Part shown: positions 35,912 through 45,007 of the stretch, in pieces
Numbering within the stretch: position 1 is the first letter of the stretch
Layout of the letters: every line of letters begins with the position of its first letter
DNA from: Chitinophagales bacterium
Lineage (GTDB): Bacteria > Bacteroidota > Bacteroidia > Chitinophagales > LD1
NCBI GenBank assembly: GCA_016786765.1
Contig: JAEUUZ010000001.1
Span: forward strand, 50,458-114,457
Reading direction: 5' to 3'
DNA length: 64,000 nucleotides
The notes under the pieces: model-generated
Databases searched by the model: none
The model's input: only the letters and a program-made list of their open reading frames with translations
What the model was told of the DNA's origin: nothing
Translations under genes and position numbers: made by a program

Positions 35912-38900
35912 ATGCGTAAGCTCCTCACTACCATTTGTTTTTTGTTGCTTCTATTCATTAATGTGCATGCACAAGATGTAACTTATTCCGGTGCAGTAAC
36001 ATGTGGCGCTGCGGCAGTTTCGGGAACGTTTACAGTGCCTTGTAATGTAAGCGCTTTATCCATCCAAGTATATGGCGGTGGCGGTGGCGCAGGTGGAGGT
36101 GGAGGTGGAAGTAACGGTGGACTTTTTAATACGCGTGGCGGAGGCGGAGGAGGTGGCGGAGCCTATACGACTATTACTATAAATGTAGTGCCGGGCTCAA
36201 CTTTTTCTTACAGTATTGGTTCTGGAGGTTGTGGCGGAAGTAATGGTGGCGATGGTTCCGGTGGAGGGAATGGAGGCGCAGGTGGAAACACCTCATTCTC
36301 AGGTACTGCTGCCGGTGGTGTTCCGGTTAATCTTGTAGCCAATGGAGGTGCGCGTGGAACAGGTGGTTCAGGTACAGGTGGAAGTAACGGATCAGGTGGT
36401 GCAGGAGGAACAGCAAGTGGAGGTTCAACAAATACATCAGGAACAGCTGGAAGTTCCGGAAGTGGTGCCAATGGAGGCGCAGGAGGTTCAGGCGTTGGAC
36501 CAAGTGGTGGGGCAGGTGGAGCAAGCACTGCTGCAAGCGGAAATCAATATGGTGGCGCAGGAGCGGGCGGTGGCGACAGCCCGGGCGGTAGAGGAGCAGC
36601 CGGTGTAATATTTATCACCTATACAGCAACAACGCCATTACCTGTTGTGCCAACCACTGCAACAGTTCCCCCAACATGTACTATTGCAGGCAGTAGCTCA
36701 ATATCGAATTATGATGCCAGTGCAACTTATTTGTTTTCCCCTGTTGGACCCACTGTTGGTGCCGGTGGCACAATTACCGGTATGGTTACAGGTACAAGTT
36801 ATACTGTTGCAGCGCAAATTGGTGGCTGCACTTCTTCAGCTTCACCGGCCTTTAGTAATGCTCCGCAAACAGCCCCTCCGGCAATACCAACTATTGTTGC
36901 AACTCCTTCAACATGCGCAGCCGCTTCCGGTAGCACTATTAGTAATTATAATGCTTCATATACCTACTCATTTGTTCCCGCTGGTCCAACAGTAGGAGCA
37001 GGTGGATTAATTGCAGGTATGGTTACAGGTACAAGTTATACTGTAGAAGCAAACGATGGAAGTTGTACCTCCAATACCAGCGCATCCTTTAGCAATAGCC
37101 CGGCACTCCCAGTGCCCGCAATTCCAACATTAACGTCCACACCGGCTACATGTACTCTTGCCGGTAGCAGTGCTATTTCGAACTATGATCCAAGTGTTAC
37201 CTATTTGTTTTCTCCGGTGGGTCCTGCCTTTGGAGCAGGAGGTGCCATAACGGGAATGGTTACAAGCACTAGTTATACTGTTGTTGCCCAACTCGGAACA
37301 TGCTCTTCATCGGCTTCCTCTTCATTTAGTAATGCTCCGCCAACTGCACCCCCGGCAATACCTACTGTAGTTACGTCACCGCCTACTTGTTCTGCTGATG
37401 CAATCAGCACAATCAGTAACTATAACGCAGCATATACCTATTCCTTTGTGCCTGCTGGGCCCTCTGTTGGAGCCGGTGGTTTAATTGCCGGTATGGTTAT
37501 AGGTACAAGTTATACTGTTGAAGCAAACGATGGAAGTTGTAGCTCGAATGTAAGTTCATCTTTTAGTAATACTCAAGCGCTTGCCGTTCCGGCTATTCCT
37601 ACTATTGCTTCAACACCTGCAACGTGTAGTGCAGAAGGGAGTAGTACAGTTTCCAACTACGATCCATCGCTTACCTATGTTTTTTCTCCTTTAGGACCAA
37701 GTGTTGGTGCCGGTGGAGCAATAACAGGTATGCTTACGGGAACATCCTATACGCTCGTAGCCAATAATGCCAATTGTAGCTCCAGCGCCAGTAGTCCATT
37801 CAGTAATAGTGCAATTGTTCCACCGCCTGCCGTACCAATCGTTTCAACTCTTCTGCCAACATGCAGTGCCGATGGGAGTAGTACGGTGAGTAATTATAAT
37901 GCAACACTTTCCTACGTGTTTACTCCATCCGGTCCTTCTGTGGGTGCAGGGGGAGCAATTACCGGCATGAGTATAGGCACTAGTTATACCGTTGAGGCTA
38001 GCGATGGAACCTGTTTGTCGGGAGTAAGCGCTACTTTTAGCAACAGTGCGCAATTTCCAACCCCAACCGCATCTATCAGTGGTAATTTAACTTACTGTGT
38101 TGGTAGCAATACTACCTTAACAGCCGGTGGTGGAGTAAATTATATATGGACCGATGGAGGCGGAGCCATAATCAGTAATAGTGCTTCAGTTTCTGTTACA
38201 CAAGGAGCATATACTGTAGAAGTAATTAGTGCCGACAATTGTTCTGCAACCGCTTCAGCGAATGTTACCGAATCCACTTCGCTCAATACAACAATAAGTG
38301 GCGTTACTGCGTATTGCCCGGGAACAAATACTACATTAACAGCTTCAGGCGGAACCGGCTATTTGTGGAGTAACGGGAAAACAACAGATACGGTTATCGT
38401 TGGAGCCGGTACCTATTCGGTAACAGCAACCGATGCAGGTTGTACAGGAAGCGCAACTGCAATAGTAACTGCGTATTCGGTTCCCGCTTTTGAATTGGGA
38501 CCGAATATTCTCTCTTGTGAAGATTCAATCGTAAGTATCACAGCAGCCTCCGGTTTTACCAATTATCAGTGGACAAATGGAACAGCTGCACAAACCATCA
38601 ATCCTACCTCTGCTGGTGTTTATACAGTAACGGTTACTGATGCTAATGGATGTGAGCAATCCGATTCCATATCGGTTTCGTTCAAACCATGCGAAACCTA
38701 TACTTTTTATATCCCTAATGCATTCACTCCTAACCAAGATGGTAAAAACGATTTATTTCAATACTACTTTCAAGGGGTGAAGTATTTCGAGATCAAGATA
38801 TTTAACCGTTGGGGCGAAAAAGTTTTTGAATCTTATAGCGAGAATCAGTATTGGGACGGACAATTCAAAAACAAAGCTTGTAGCCCCGGTGTGTATTCCT

Positions 38901-38971
38901 ATATGTTGAATGTGGTCAACTTAAATAACGTTAGCGATAAAATAAAAGGCACAGTAACATTAATTCGCTAG
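35912..38971 (+). CDS. Giant repeat adhesin with gliding-motility (CHU/T9SS type B) C-terminus
   Basis: The 1019-residue secreted protein starts at ATG 35912, chosen over 35882 because it begins the signal peptide MRKLLTTICFLLLLFINVHAQ. A Gly-rich domain follows (about 40-240, GGGGGAGGGGGG-type). Six repeats of about 79 residues come next (about 245-710; ISNYD/ISNYN, VGAGG.I.GM, GTSYTV). They alternate between two subtypes, as if a two-unit block had been tripled. Two shorter Ig-like units with LTYCVGSNTTL/AYCPGTNTTL follow. The last 95 residues are the gliding-motility-associated C-terminal domain (FYIPNAFTPNQDGKND...NRWGEKVFES). It is probably a cell-surface adhesin secreted by the type IX system. 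Confidence 0.88.
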   Translation: MRKLLTTICFLLLLFINVHAQDVTYSGAVTCGAAAVSGTFTVPCNVSALSIQVYGGGGGAGGGGGGSNGGLFNTRGGGGGGGGAYTTITINVVPGSTFSYSIGSGGCGGSNGGDGSGGGNGGAGGNTSFSGTAAGGVPVNLVANGGARGTGGSGTGGSNGSGGAGGTASGGSTNTSGTAGSSGSGANGGAGGSGVGPSGGAGGASTAASGNQYGGAGAGGGDSPGGRGAAGVIFITYTATTPLPVVPTTATVPPTCTIAGSSSISNYDASATYLFSPVGPTVGAGGTITGMVTGTSYTVAAQIGGCTSSASPAFSNAPQTAPPAIPTIVATPSTCAAASGSTISNYNASYTYSFVPAGPTVGAGGLIAGMVTGTSYTVEANDGSCTSNTSASFSNSPALPVPAIPTLTSTPATCTLAGSSAISNYDPSVTYLFSPVGPAFGAGGAITGMVTSTSYTVVAQLGTCSSSASSSFSNAPPTAPPAIPTVVTSPPTCSADAISTISNYNAAYTYSFVPAGPSVGAGGLIAGMVIGTSYTVEANDGSCSSNVSSSFSNTQALAVPAIPTIASTPATCSAEGSSTVSNYDPSLTYVFSPLGPSVGAGGAITGMLTGTSYTLVANNANCSSSASSPFSNSAIVPPPAVPIVSTLLPTCSADGSSTVSNYNATLSYVFTPSGPSVGAGGAITGMSIGTSYTVEASDGTCLSGVSATFSNSAQFPTPTASISGNLTYCVGSNTTLTAGGGVNYIWTDGGGAIISNSASVSVTQGAYTVEVISADNCSATASANVTESTSLNTTISGVTAYCPGTNTTLTASGGTGYLWSNGKTTDTVIVGAGTYSVTATDAGCTGSATAIVTAYSVPAFELGPNILSCEDSIVSITAASGFTNYQWTNGTAAQTINPTSAGVYTVTVTDANGCEQSDSISVSFKPCETYTFYIPNAFTPNQDGKNDLFQYYFQGVKYFEIKIFNRWGEKVFESYSENQYWDGQFKNKACSPGVYSYMLNVVNLNNVSDKIKGTVTLIR

Positions 38972-39068
38972 CGGTAACGTAACATTGCTGCAAAACAAAC
39001 AATTCAACGGTTTCACAATGCAGCGTCTACGAAAGAAAATACACCCAATGCAAACAACAGGTATACGC

Positions 39069-40034
39069 TTAATGCGCCAACGGCCTTTTCTTAATCATCC
39101 CACCCTTAGTGTCTTTCACGCTGCTCATCACCACAAAAGCATCAGGGGCAATTTTTTCAATTTCCGTATTCAACTTGTTTAATTCCAATCGGGTAATCAC
39201 CGTGTAGATAATATCCGTTTCACTCATTTCCCCCTGCTTCCCGTAGCCCCGTTTACCGCTATACACCGTTACACCACGGCCCATGGTATTTATAATCATC
39301 TGTCGAATCTCCTCATACTGCCGCGATATAATCGTCACCCCAATATACTCTTCCAAACCTTCCACCAAAAAGTCGAGCGTTTTCGAAGCCGATAAATAGG
39401 TAATCATCGAATACATCGCTACCTCAATCGATAAGAAATATGCAGCCGTAGAAAATATCAGCACGTTAATCAAAATAATAATATCGCCAATGGTTGTCCC
39501 CAGCTTCTTACTCAAATAAATCGCCAACACCTCTGTACCGTCAATCACCGCGCCACCGCGCACTGCCAGCCCTATGCCTGCACCCAAAAAGAAACCGCCA
39601 AATACAGCCACCAACAAATTATCGTTCGTAATATTCGGGAAGGTGACCGTAGCCAAACACAACGCCAATCCCGAAATAGCAATGGCCGTTTTCACCGCAA
39701 ACTGTTTGCCAATGGTAGAGTAGGCGAGGAGCACAAACGGAATATTCACCAGCAGAATCAGATAATACAACGGAATCTTTGTAATCACCGAAAGTAACAA
39801 GGCCATTCCAGTTGCTCCACCATCGATAAAGTGGTTCGATAATAAAAAGCCCTTAAAGCCAAACGCAGCCGAAAAAATACCGGCACTAATTAATATCACG
39901 TCCTTCAACGTACGCTTTGCCACCACGCGCAATTGTCGGTACCCTTTGGCCATGCGGTAGTTCGAATACCTCTCGGCAGGCTGTTGCGGAACAAGTATCG
40001 TTCGTAAAATCAGTTGTTTAATAAACGGTCGCAT
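39069..40034 (-). CDS. YitT family membrane protein (DUF2179)
   Basis: The 322-residue protein has five to six membrane helices (FSAAFGFKGFLL, GGATGMALLLSV, LLVAVFGGFFLGAGIGLAV) in the YitT arrangement. A C-terminal DUF2179 domain follows at about 225-305 (GVTIISRQYEEIRQMIINTMGRG, SGKRGYGKQGEMSETD). ATG 40034 is preferred to the earlier start at 40073. YitT proteins are of unknown transport or signalling function. The gene is convergent with the adhesin gene and lies 66 bases after a small membrane protein gene on the same strand. Confidence 0.87.
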   Translation of the reverse strand: MRPFIKQLILRTILVPQQPAERYSNYRMAKGYRQLRVVAKRTLKDVILISAGIFSAAFGFKGFLLSNHFIDGGATGMALLLSVITKIPLYYLILLVNIPFVLLAYSTIGKQFAVKTAIAISGLALCLATVTFPNITNDNLLVAVFGGFFLGAGIGLAVRGGAVIDGTEVLAIYLSKKLGTTIGDIIILINVLIFSTAAYFLSIEVAMYSMITYLSASKTLDFLVEGLEEYIGVTIISRQYEEIRQMIINTMGRGVTVYSGKRGYGKQGEMSETDIIYTVITRLELNKLNTEIEKIAPDAFVVMSSVKDTKGGMIKKRPLAH

Positions 40035-40100
40035 AATATCTGTTTTATCAAATTTAAAAAATAGGCACTGCACAGCTACAATGCCTATGGTTAAGCAAAG

Positions 40101-40589
40101 CTATTTTGTCAATTGTTGCTGTATTATAGCTTGCCATTTGTCAACCAATTGCAATTGCCCGGTCAACGAAGCACTGTCTTCACTTGCATCATAACAAGGT
40201 AACACCATCAGCCCTTTGCTTTTATCCATCGGTTGAAGTACGATTTCCAATTGCTCTATCACCGAATAGCGCTCGTTCCCTTCGCCAAAACTGCTACTGC
40301 TTTTATTAACATTACACAAGGCGATGTTGTTCAAGTCCACAACGGTGGTCGAAGCAGAGTCGTTCTGCATACGCACAAACAGCAAATGCTTTTTTTGAGT
40401 ATCCATTCCAATTGCGGTATTGCTCCACACATCTTGTTGCGCAATGTGCAATGCATGGCTATCCGCCAATGTTTTCAATGTTTTCAAAATTTCATTTTTG
40501 CGCTTCGTACGGCTGCGCATTAACATAGCCACAGGCCATGCACAAAGAAGTACCACAATAAGTCCAATGCCAATTGTTCCAAATTCCAT
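40101..40589 (-). CDS. Small single-helix membrane protein
   Basis: The 162-residue protein has an N-terminal membrane anchor (about 5-26, FGTIGIGLIVVLLCAWPVAML), a basic stretch RSRTKRKNE, and a cytoplasmic beta-rich domain (LLFVRMQNDSASTTVVDLNNI). The topology and the phrase TKRKNEILKTLKTLAD fit conserved small proteins of Bacteroidota of unknown function. It probably shares a transcript with the YitT gene. Confidence 0.72.
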   Translation of the reverse strand: MEFGTIGIGLIVVLLCAWPVAMLMRSRTKRKNEILKTLKTLADSHALHIAQQDVWSNTAIGMDTQKKHLLFVRMQNDSASTTVVDLNNIALCNVNKSSSSFGEGNERYSVIEQLEIVLQPMDKSKGLMVLPCYDASEDSASLTGQLQLVDKWQAIIQQQLTK

Positions 40590-40701
40590 TTTTTCATTTT
40601 TAAGGTGAGCGAATTACAAAAACTGTTGTGCTGAAAAGTCTATACTTCAGCAGCACATAACATTCAAAAACGCTTGCCGCAGCAAACGTTAGCAGTCATG
40701 T

Positions 40702-41067
40702 TTACCAAAAATGATGGAAAGGAAAAATAAAATCGGTGAGCGGAATGCAGTATAACAGCCTTTGCGCGAAATGCACATAAGCATTGAAATGACTGATTAA
40801 TACATGTGTATATCCATAGCCTTGCAGGTCGAAGGCTTGAACCGTTTTCTTCAACGTTGGCGAAGGCGTATGCGCCTGATTGGCGGCAATACTCTCGGTA
40901 TGTAAGGGGTGACAAAAAAACGTTACCGATGCAACACGCTGCTGATCTTCATTACTATGCGCAGTCGCTTTTTCTGCAACCGCAACAGTTCCATGACCCG
41001 ATTGCTGCCCCCATCCAAAGAGCACAACAGCCGCAAGCAATAAAAAAGTAGGCATCCATTTTTTCAC
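40702..41067 (-). CDS. Hypothetical small secreted protein
   Basis: From GTG 41067 the frame gives 121 residues with an N-terminal signal-like helix (KKWMPTFLLLAAVVLFGWG), then a His-rich polar region (VTFFCHPLHTES, HVLISHFNAYVHFAQ) and an aromatic end (FPFHHFW). Another GTG lies two codons upstream at 41073. No homologue is recognised. The signal peptide and the sequence being free of the local repeats support a real gene, but weakly. Confidence 0.5.
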   Translation of the reverse strand: MKKWMPTFLLLAAVVLFGWGQQSGHGTVAVAEKATAHSNEDQQRVASVTFFCHPLHTESIAANQAHTPSPTLKKTVQAFDLQGYGYTHVLISHFNAYVHFAQRLLYCIPLTDFIFPFHHFW

Positions 41068-41164
41068 ATCCACAAAATAAACAAAGCCCTCGCATTGTGC
41101 CGGTATACAACATTCTTTATCAAAATTTAAGAAGCCTTGTCCTATTCATGTTTACTGTTATTTG

Positions 41165-41303
41165 GGCGTGAAACCCGGCTTTCCGTTCCCATCTCCGCCA
41201 ATAAGAATGGGCGGAGGATGTCCACTGCAATCCGGCACGCGGCATTGTCTTTATCCCCCGCTGGCGGAGACTGTCACGCTTTGCGTGAGGTAGGGGGTGG
41301 TTC
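41165..41303 (+). repeat. Dispersed hairpin repeat, family A, copy 2
   Basis: The copy runs from GGCGTGAAACCCGGC through TCCGTTCC and the stem CTCCGCC/GGCGGAG to CACGCGGCATT. It continues with TTATCCCCCGCTGGCGG and GTAGGGGGTGGTTC. Compared with copy 3 it has an extra hairpin of about 22 bases (CACGC-TTT-GCGTG) just before the right end. It occupies much of the spacer 41074-41521, where I see no gene; the 124-codon open frame there is a translated repeat. Confidence 0.8.
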
Positions 41304-41521
41304 TCGTCATTACAATTCTGCGGCTGTTTCTAGCGGAGAAGCAATCCCCATCTCATCTGTTTTTCCCTTCCAAAAGTTCCCTCCTAAAACAAAAAATTGT
41401 AAGTTCGTAACAAGCGATATAGTTTTCATCTTCTTGATATCCCGCTTTTTACAAATAATGGAAGATAGTAGTGTGAAAACAAAACGCCCAACGTTAGCAG
41501 CACAACACTAAGCACTTACCC

Positions 41522-43282
41522 ATGAAAAAAACATTGGCAATCCTTTGCGCATTTGCAGCCTTCCAAGCCACACAAGCACAAGTTACTATCCAACGCTTAG
41601 TCGATATCAATATTTCAAGCATGCATTGCTCGCCCACCTTTCGCGAATACAACAATGCTCTATTCTTCGATGCCGGCTTTGGACTGAATGGCAACATTGG
41701 CACTGAACCTTGGGTGTATCGTCAAACAAACGATTGTCCTTATGGTTTCTACAGAACCGCCCCGGCCTTTAGTTTGAGTCCTATATTCTTCACTACCATC
41801 AACAATAAATTACTCTTTACCGCCACCGATCCCGTGAACGGCAATAAACTCTGGACCACCGATGGCACCGCTGCCGGTACCACAGTACTCAAAAATCCTT
41901 CAGCCAATTATAATACCGTGTTGGTGAATTGCTTCAGCTCCGGCCCCGCCTATTCCAACACTCAATTTGCCGTGCTCAACAACAAATTTATTTTCAATGC
42001 CAAAGACAGTATTCATGGCGAAGAAGTCTTCATCAGCGATGCCACCGGCCCCGGCACACAATTGCTCATCGATGTCGATACCGCCCATTTCGGCAACGGA
42101 AGCCCTGTGTTCTCTTCTCCAACCGATTTTATTACGGTAGGTAACAACGTATTTTTTAAGGCGCAAAACATTAAATATAGCTACGAATTGTGGGTAACCG
42201 ATGGTACACCCGCTGGCTCCAAACTCACCAAAGACATCTATCCCGGCAATCGATTTCAATCCGGTTATTCCGGACCTTCATATTTCACGGCCTTCAATCA
42301 AAAGCTGTACTTCAGCGCCAGCGATAGCATTCACGGGCTCGAATTGTGGATGTCCGATGGCAGCACCGCAGGCACCGTAATGGTGAGCGACATCAATACG
42401 GGCATTGCCGGAAGCGCCCCCGATGCACTCTATGCCTACAAAGGCAAACTCTATTTTGCGGCAACTACTGCAGCCAACGGCCACGAACTGTGGACCACCG
42501 ATAGCGCCACAGGCACCACTGCTTTGCTTAAAGACCTAACCGCAGGCGGCAATAGTTTGATTACCGAATATACGCCCTACAACGGCAAATTGTATTTCGT
42601 CAACAACGGCTCCGAGCTGTGGAGCACCGATGGCACAACAGCCGGCACTGTCCTCGTAAAAAGCGGACTAAGCAGCGCCTCGCGCCTCGCCTTGTTTGGC
42701 GGCAAACTCTATTTCGAAAGCTTGGGCGATTTGTGGGTGAGCGATGGCACTACAGCCGGAACCCTTGCTGTTGTAGGCGCAACAGGCTTCAGTCCGCGCT
42801 TCGATGTGAGCGGGAAACTCCTTTGCTTTGGCTTCTCGGCCACCAATAAATTTTTGTTGTGCGATAGCAATCAACAAATCAACACTATCGCAGCATCCAA
42901 CGTTTCACCTTATGGCGACATCGTCAAATTCGGTAATGCCGCCTATTTCGAAGGCAATAGCACATCGGGTGGCATTTATGCCTTGTATCGCATTGGCGAA
43001 ACCATAACCAACTGCACACCGGTGTCGAGTATCGAATCGGTAGAGCACATCCAATTTACCGTTTATCCTAATCCAACAGCCGGCCGCTTTGTGCTCGAAA
43101 CCACAGCGTACCAAGGCAAACACATGGCGCTGTGCAACACCATTGGGCAAACCGTGTACACGCAAACCCTAAGCAACAGCCAAACGCCAATCGATATCAG
43201 CCACCAACCCAGCGGACTGTATTTCATCCACATTTACGAAGGCAACAAAGTGGTAGGCACACAAAAAATAGCGATAGAATAA
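41522..43282 (+). CDS. T9SS-exported ELWxTDGTxxGT repeat protein
   Basis: The 586-residue secreted protein has a signal peptide (cut after TQA). About ten beta-propeller-like repeats follow with the motif ELW(V/M/T)(T/S)DG(T/S)xxGT (for example LWTTDGTAAGTTVLK, ELWMSDGSTAGTVM). A type A T9SS sorting domain (FTVYPNPTAGRFVLE, ending QKIAIE) closes it. The family is common in Bacteroidota as an extracellular protein of unknown function. Codon use is visibly richer in GC than in the island to its right. It is flanked on both sides by direct copies of the family A repeat. Confidence 0.87.
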   Translation: MKKTLAILCAFAAFQATQAQVTIQRLVDINISSMHCSPTFREYNNALFFDAGFGLNGNIGTEPWVYRQTNDCPYGFYRTAPAFSLSPIFFTTINNKLLFTATDPVNGNKLWTTDGTAAGTTVLKNPSANYNTVLVNCFSSGPAYSNTQFAVLNNKFIFNAKDSIHGEEVFISDATGPGTQLLIDVDTAHFGNGSPVFSSPTDFITVGNNVFFKAQNIKYSYELWVTDGTPAGSKLTKDIYPGNRFQSGYSGPSYFTAFNQKLYFSASDSIHGLELWMSDGSTAGTVMVSDINTGIAGSAPDALYAYKGKLYFAATTAANGHELWTTDSATGTTALLKDLTAGGNSLITEYTPYNGKLYFVNNGSELWSTDGTTAGTVLVKSGLSSASRLALFGGKLYFESLGDLWVSDGTTAGTLAVVGATGFSPRFDVSGKLLCFGFSATNKFLLCDSNQQINTIAASNVSPYGDIVKFGNAAYFEGNSTSGGIYALYRIGETITNCTPVSSIESVEHIQFTVYPNPTAGRFVLETTAYQGKHMALCNTIGQTVYTQTLSNSQTPIDISHQPSGLYFIHIYEGNKVVGTQKIAIE

Positions 43283-43305
43283 AGCTTGCTTTTGTATTTT
43301 TTTAG

Positions 43306-43424
43306 GGCGTGATATCCGGCTTTCCGTTCCCATCTCCGCCAATAAGAATTAGCGGAGGATGTCCACTGCAATCCGGCACGCGGCATTCTCTTTATCCCAC
43401 GCTGGCGGGGGTAGGGGGTGGTTC
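43306..43424 (+). repeat. Dispersed hairpin repeat, family A, copy 3
   Basis: This is nearly identical to copy 2 and in the same orientation (GGCGTGATATCCGGC, TCCGTTCC, stem CTCCGC/GCGGAG, CACGCGGCATT, GTAGGGGGTGGTTC). It lacks the extra hairpin of copy 2. The two copies bracket the gene at 41522. The spacer 43283-43688 otherwise holds a C-rich stretch and the palindrome at 43541, and no gene. Confidence 0.8.
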
Positions 43425-43540
43425 CTGTATTCTTTCCCCCAAAGCAAAAAAGCCTCTCCCCACCAAGCCCATCCCATTCTACCCCTAAAACCACCTCAAT
43501 ACCTCCAACCCAACACCCACAACCCCTTGAACCCCAAAAT

Positions 43541-43579
43541 GCGTATTTCTACGGAAAATAATTTTCCGTAGAAATACGC
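43541..43579. repeat. Perfect 18-bp palindrome at the left edge of the defence island
   Basis: GCGTATTTCTACGGAAAA and its exact reverse complement are separated by three bases (TAA). A further partial copy, GCGTAGAAATACGG, follows at 43587-43600. It lies 110 bases before the first island gene. It may be a regulatory site, an integration scar or a REP-like element. Confidence 0.85.
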
Positions 43580-43688
43580 AAAAATTGCGTAGAAATACGG
43601 TTGGTATTGTGGTGGGGAATGTGGAGGTTTGTGAGGGGAGGTTTCAATAAACTAATTGTTTTCTACAAGGTTAAACATCCAATAACAA

Positions 43689-44687
43689 ATGAGCGACATG
43701 CCTAATAGAATAAGAACCAAAAATGAAGCGACAGGAATGAGAGTTGTTGCACAATTTGTTCAAGAGTTTTGGGAATGTGGTTGGCAACCTTTTGATGCAA
43801 GAAATGACAAAGGAATAGACGGACTAATTCTGATGAAAAAAAGGAACACTGACCTAGGTGTAAAAATCAATGTTCAAGTAAAATGCGGAGCAAAATATAT
43901 TTCTAGTGAAAATAAAGACGAAATAAGACTATCTATAGACGATGAATATGGCTTAAAAGAGCATATAGAATATTGGAAAAAGCAAATTGACCCAGCAATT
44001 TTAGTGTTTGTAAATCCTGCAAAACCTTCCAGAGACAAGAGCGGAGAAGTTCTTAAAGACATTTATGGTAAAACTATTTGGAAGGAAAGTCGTTTAAATT
44101 CGAAAGCTTGGTGGGTAGATTTAAAGAGCGAGGATTTAAAAGTAGAGAACTCTAAAACATTAATTAGAATTCCAAAGAAAAATGTTTTAGGAGAACACAG
44201 TAAAGGGACATTTTTGAAGCTTGTTAGGCCATTATTATCCAATTCCCATTTACCTTTAATTAATTTGAATATCGAAAGTAAAGGATTGCTAAATTCTTTA
44301 AAGTTAAAAGAAGATTCACATAAGTTTTACAAAGAATGGAAAAATGGGAATACCATATTTTGCAGAGCATTGGATAGGAATATTAGGATTTCAAAAACTG
44401 GATGGAATCATATTTTATCGTCAAAAAGGGGGGCAGAAAGACGAATTAGTTCATTGAAATTATTAGGAGTAGCAAAACAAATAATCAACGAAGTAGAAAA
44501 AGGGAAGTTCTTTTTACTTGATCAAAAAGAAAGTTTATTTGAAATTGAACAGAAATTAGGAATTAGAGCAAGATATTCAGACAATCAATTAGGTGAACAA
44601 GTTGTTCAAGTAATTATTTTACGAAAACTAAATAAATTTAATAGAAATGAAAAATTATGGTTTTACAGTATTCATTACAGAAGATAG
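43689..44687 (+). CDS. DUF4365-like (PD-(D/E)XK-type) protein with C-terminal nuclease-like domain
   Basis: The 332-residue protein opens with a DUF4365-like domain. Glu13, Asp44 in NDKGIDG and the QVK motif (Gln63-Lys65) are spaced as in PD-(D/E)XK nuclease folds, so DNA cleavage or binding is possible. A linker of about 110 residues follows. The last 100 residues (ISKTGWNHILSSKRGAERR ... WFYSIHYRR) recall the barnase/EndoU/ColicinE5-RelE (BECR) RNase-type domains found in phage and toxin proteins; that second assignment is tentative. It is cytoplasmic. It sits 320 bases upstream of the SIR2 gene on the same strand and may be a separate unit or an accessory of the SIR2-HerA system. Confidence 0.75.
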   Translation: MSDMPNRIRTKNEATGMRVVAQFVQEFWECGWQPFDARNDKGIDGLILMKKRNTDLGVKINVQVKCGAKYISSENKDEIRLSIDDEYGLKEHIEYWKKQIDPAILVFVNPAKPSRDKSGEVLKDIYGKTIWKESRLNSKAWWVDLKSEDLKVENSKTLIRIPKKNVLGEHSKGTFLKLVRPLLSNSHLPLINLNIESKGLLNSLKLKEDSHKFYKEWKNGNTIFCRALDRNIRISKTGWNHILSSKRGAERRISSLKLLGVAKQIINEVEKGKFFLLDQKESLFEIEQKLGIRARYSDNQLGEQVVQVIILRKLNKFNRNEKLWFYSIHYRR

Positions 44688-45007
44688 ATGCATTACCCTT
44701 GTTTAATTCACCTTTATAAGCGGATGACTTGCGTCCTAAAACGCTAAAATAGCCGGTCACACATCTATCTCGCTGAAATGATAAACTAATATATGAAAAA
44801 CTATTGGAAAGTAAATAGTTAACAATGCATTTTAAATGGGCGGTATTTCGAGCTCAATATATTGTTTTGTTGTAGCCGAAAGTTTAGTGTTCTGTATTAA
44901 CATTTGTATTAAAGGGCCACCATTAGAAATGCTACAAAATAATGAGACTGAACTTAAAACGTTAATTATAAAATTAAAATTTCTTCAAGTTAAAAAATAA
45001 CAATATT

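Noticed and set aside
36208..36608. Frames rich in Pro/Leu or Val/Gln opposite and beside the adhesin
   Set aside because: Shadows of the Gly-rich coding region; low-complexity DNA gives open frames in all phases.
41137..41511. Open frame of 124 codons
   Set aside because: It reads through the family A repeat; the same peptide phrases (MSTAIRHAA...) arise from the other copy at 43306. No signal, domain or codon pattern of a gene.
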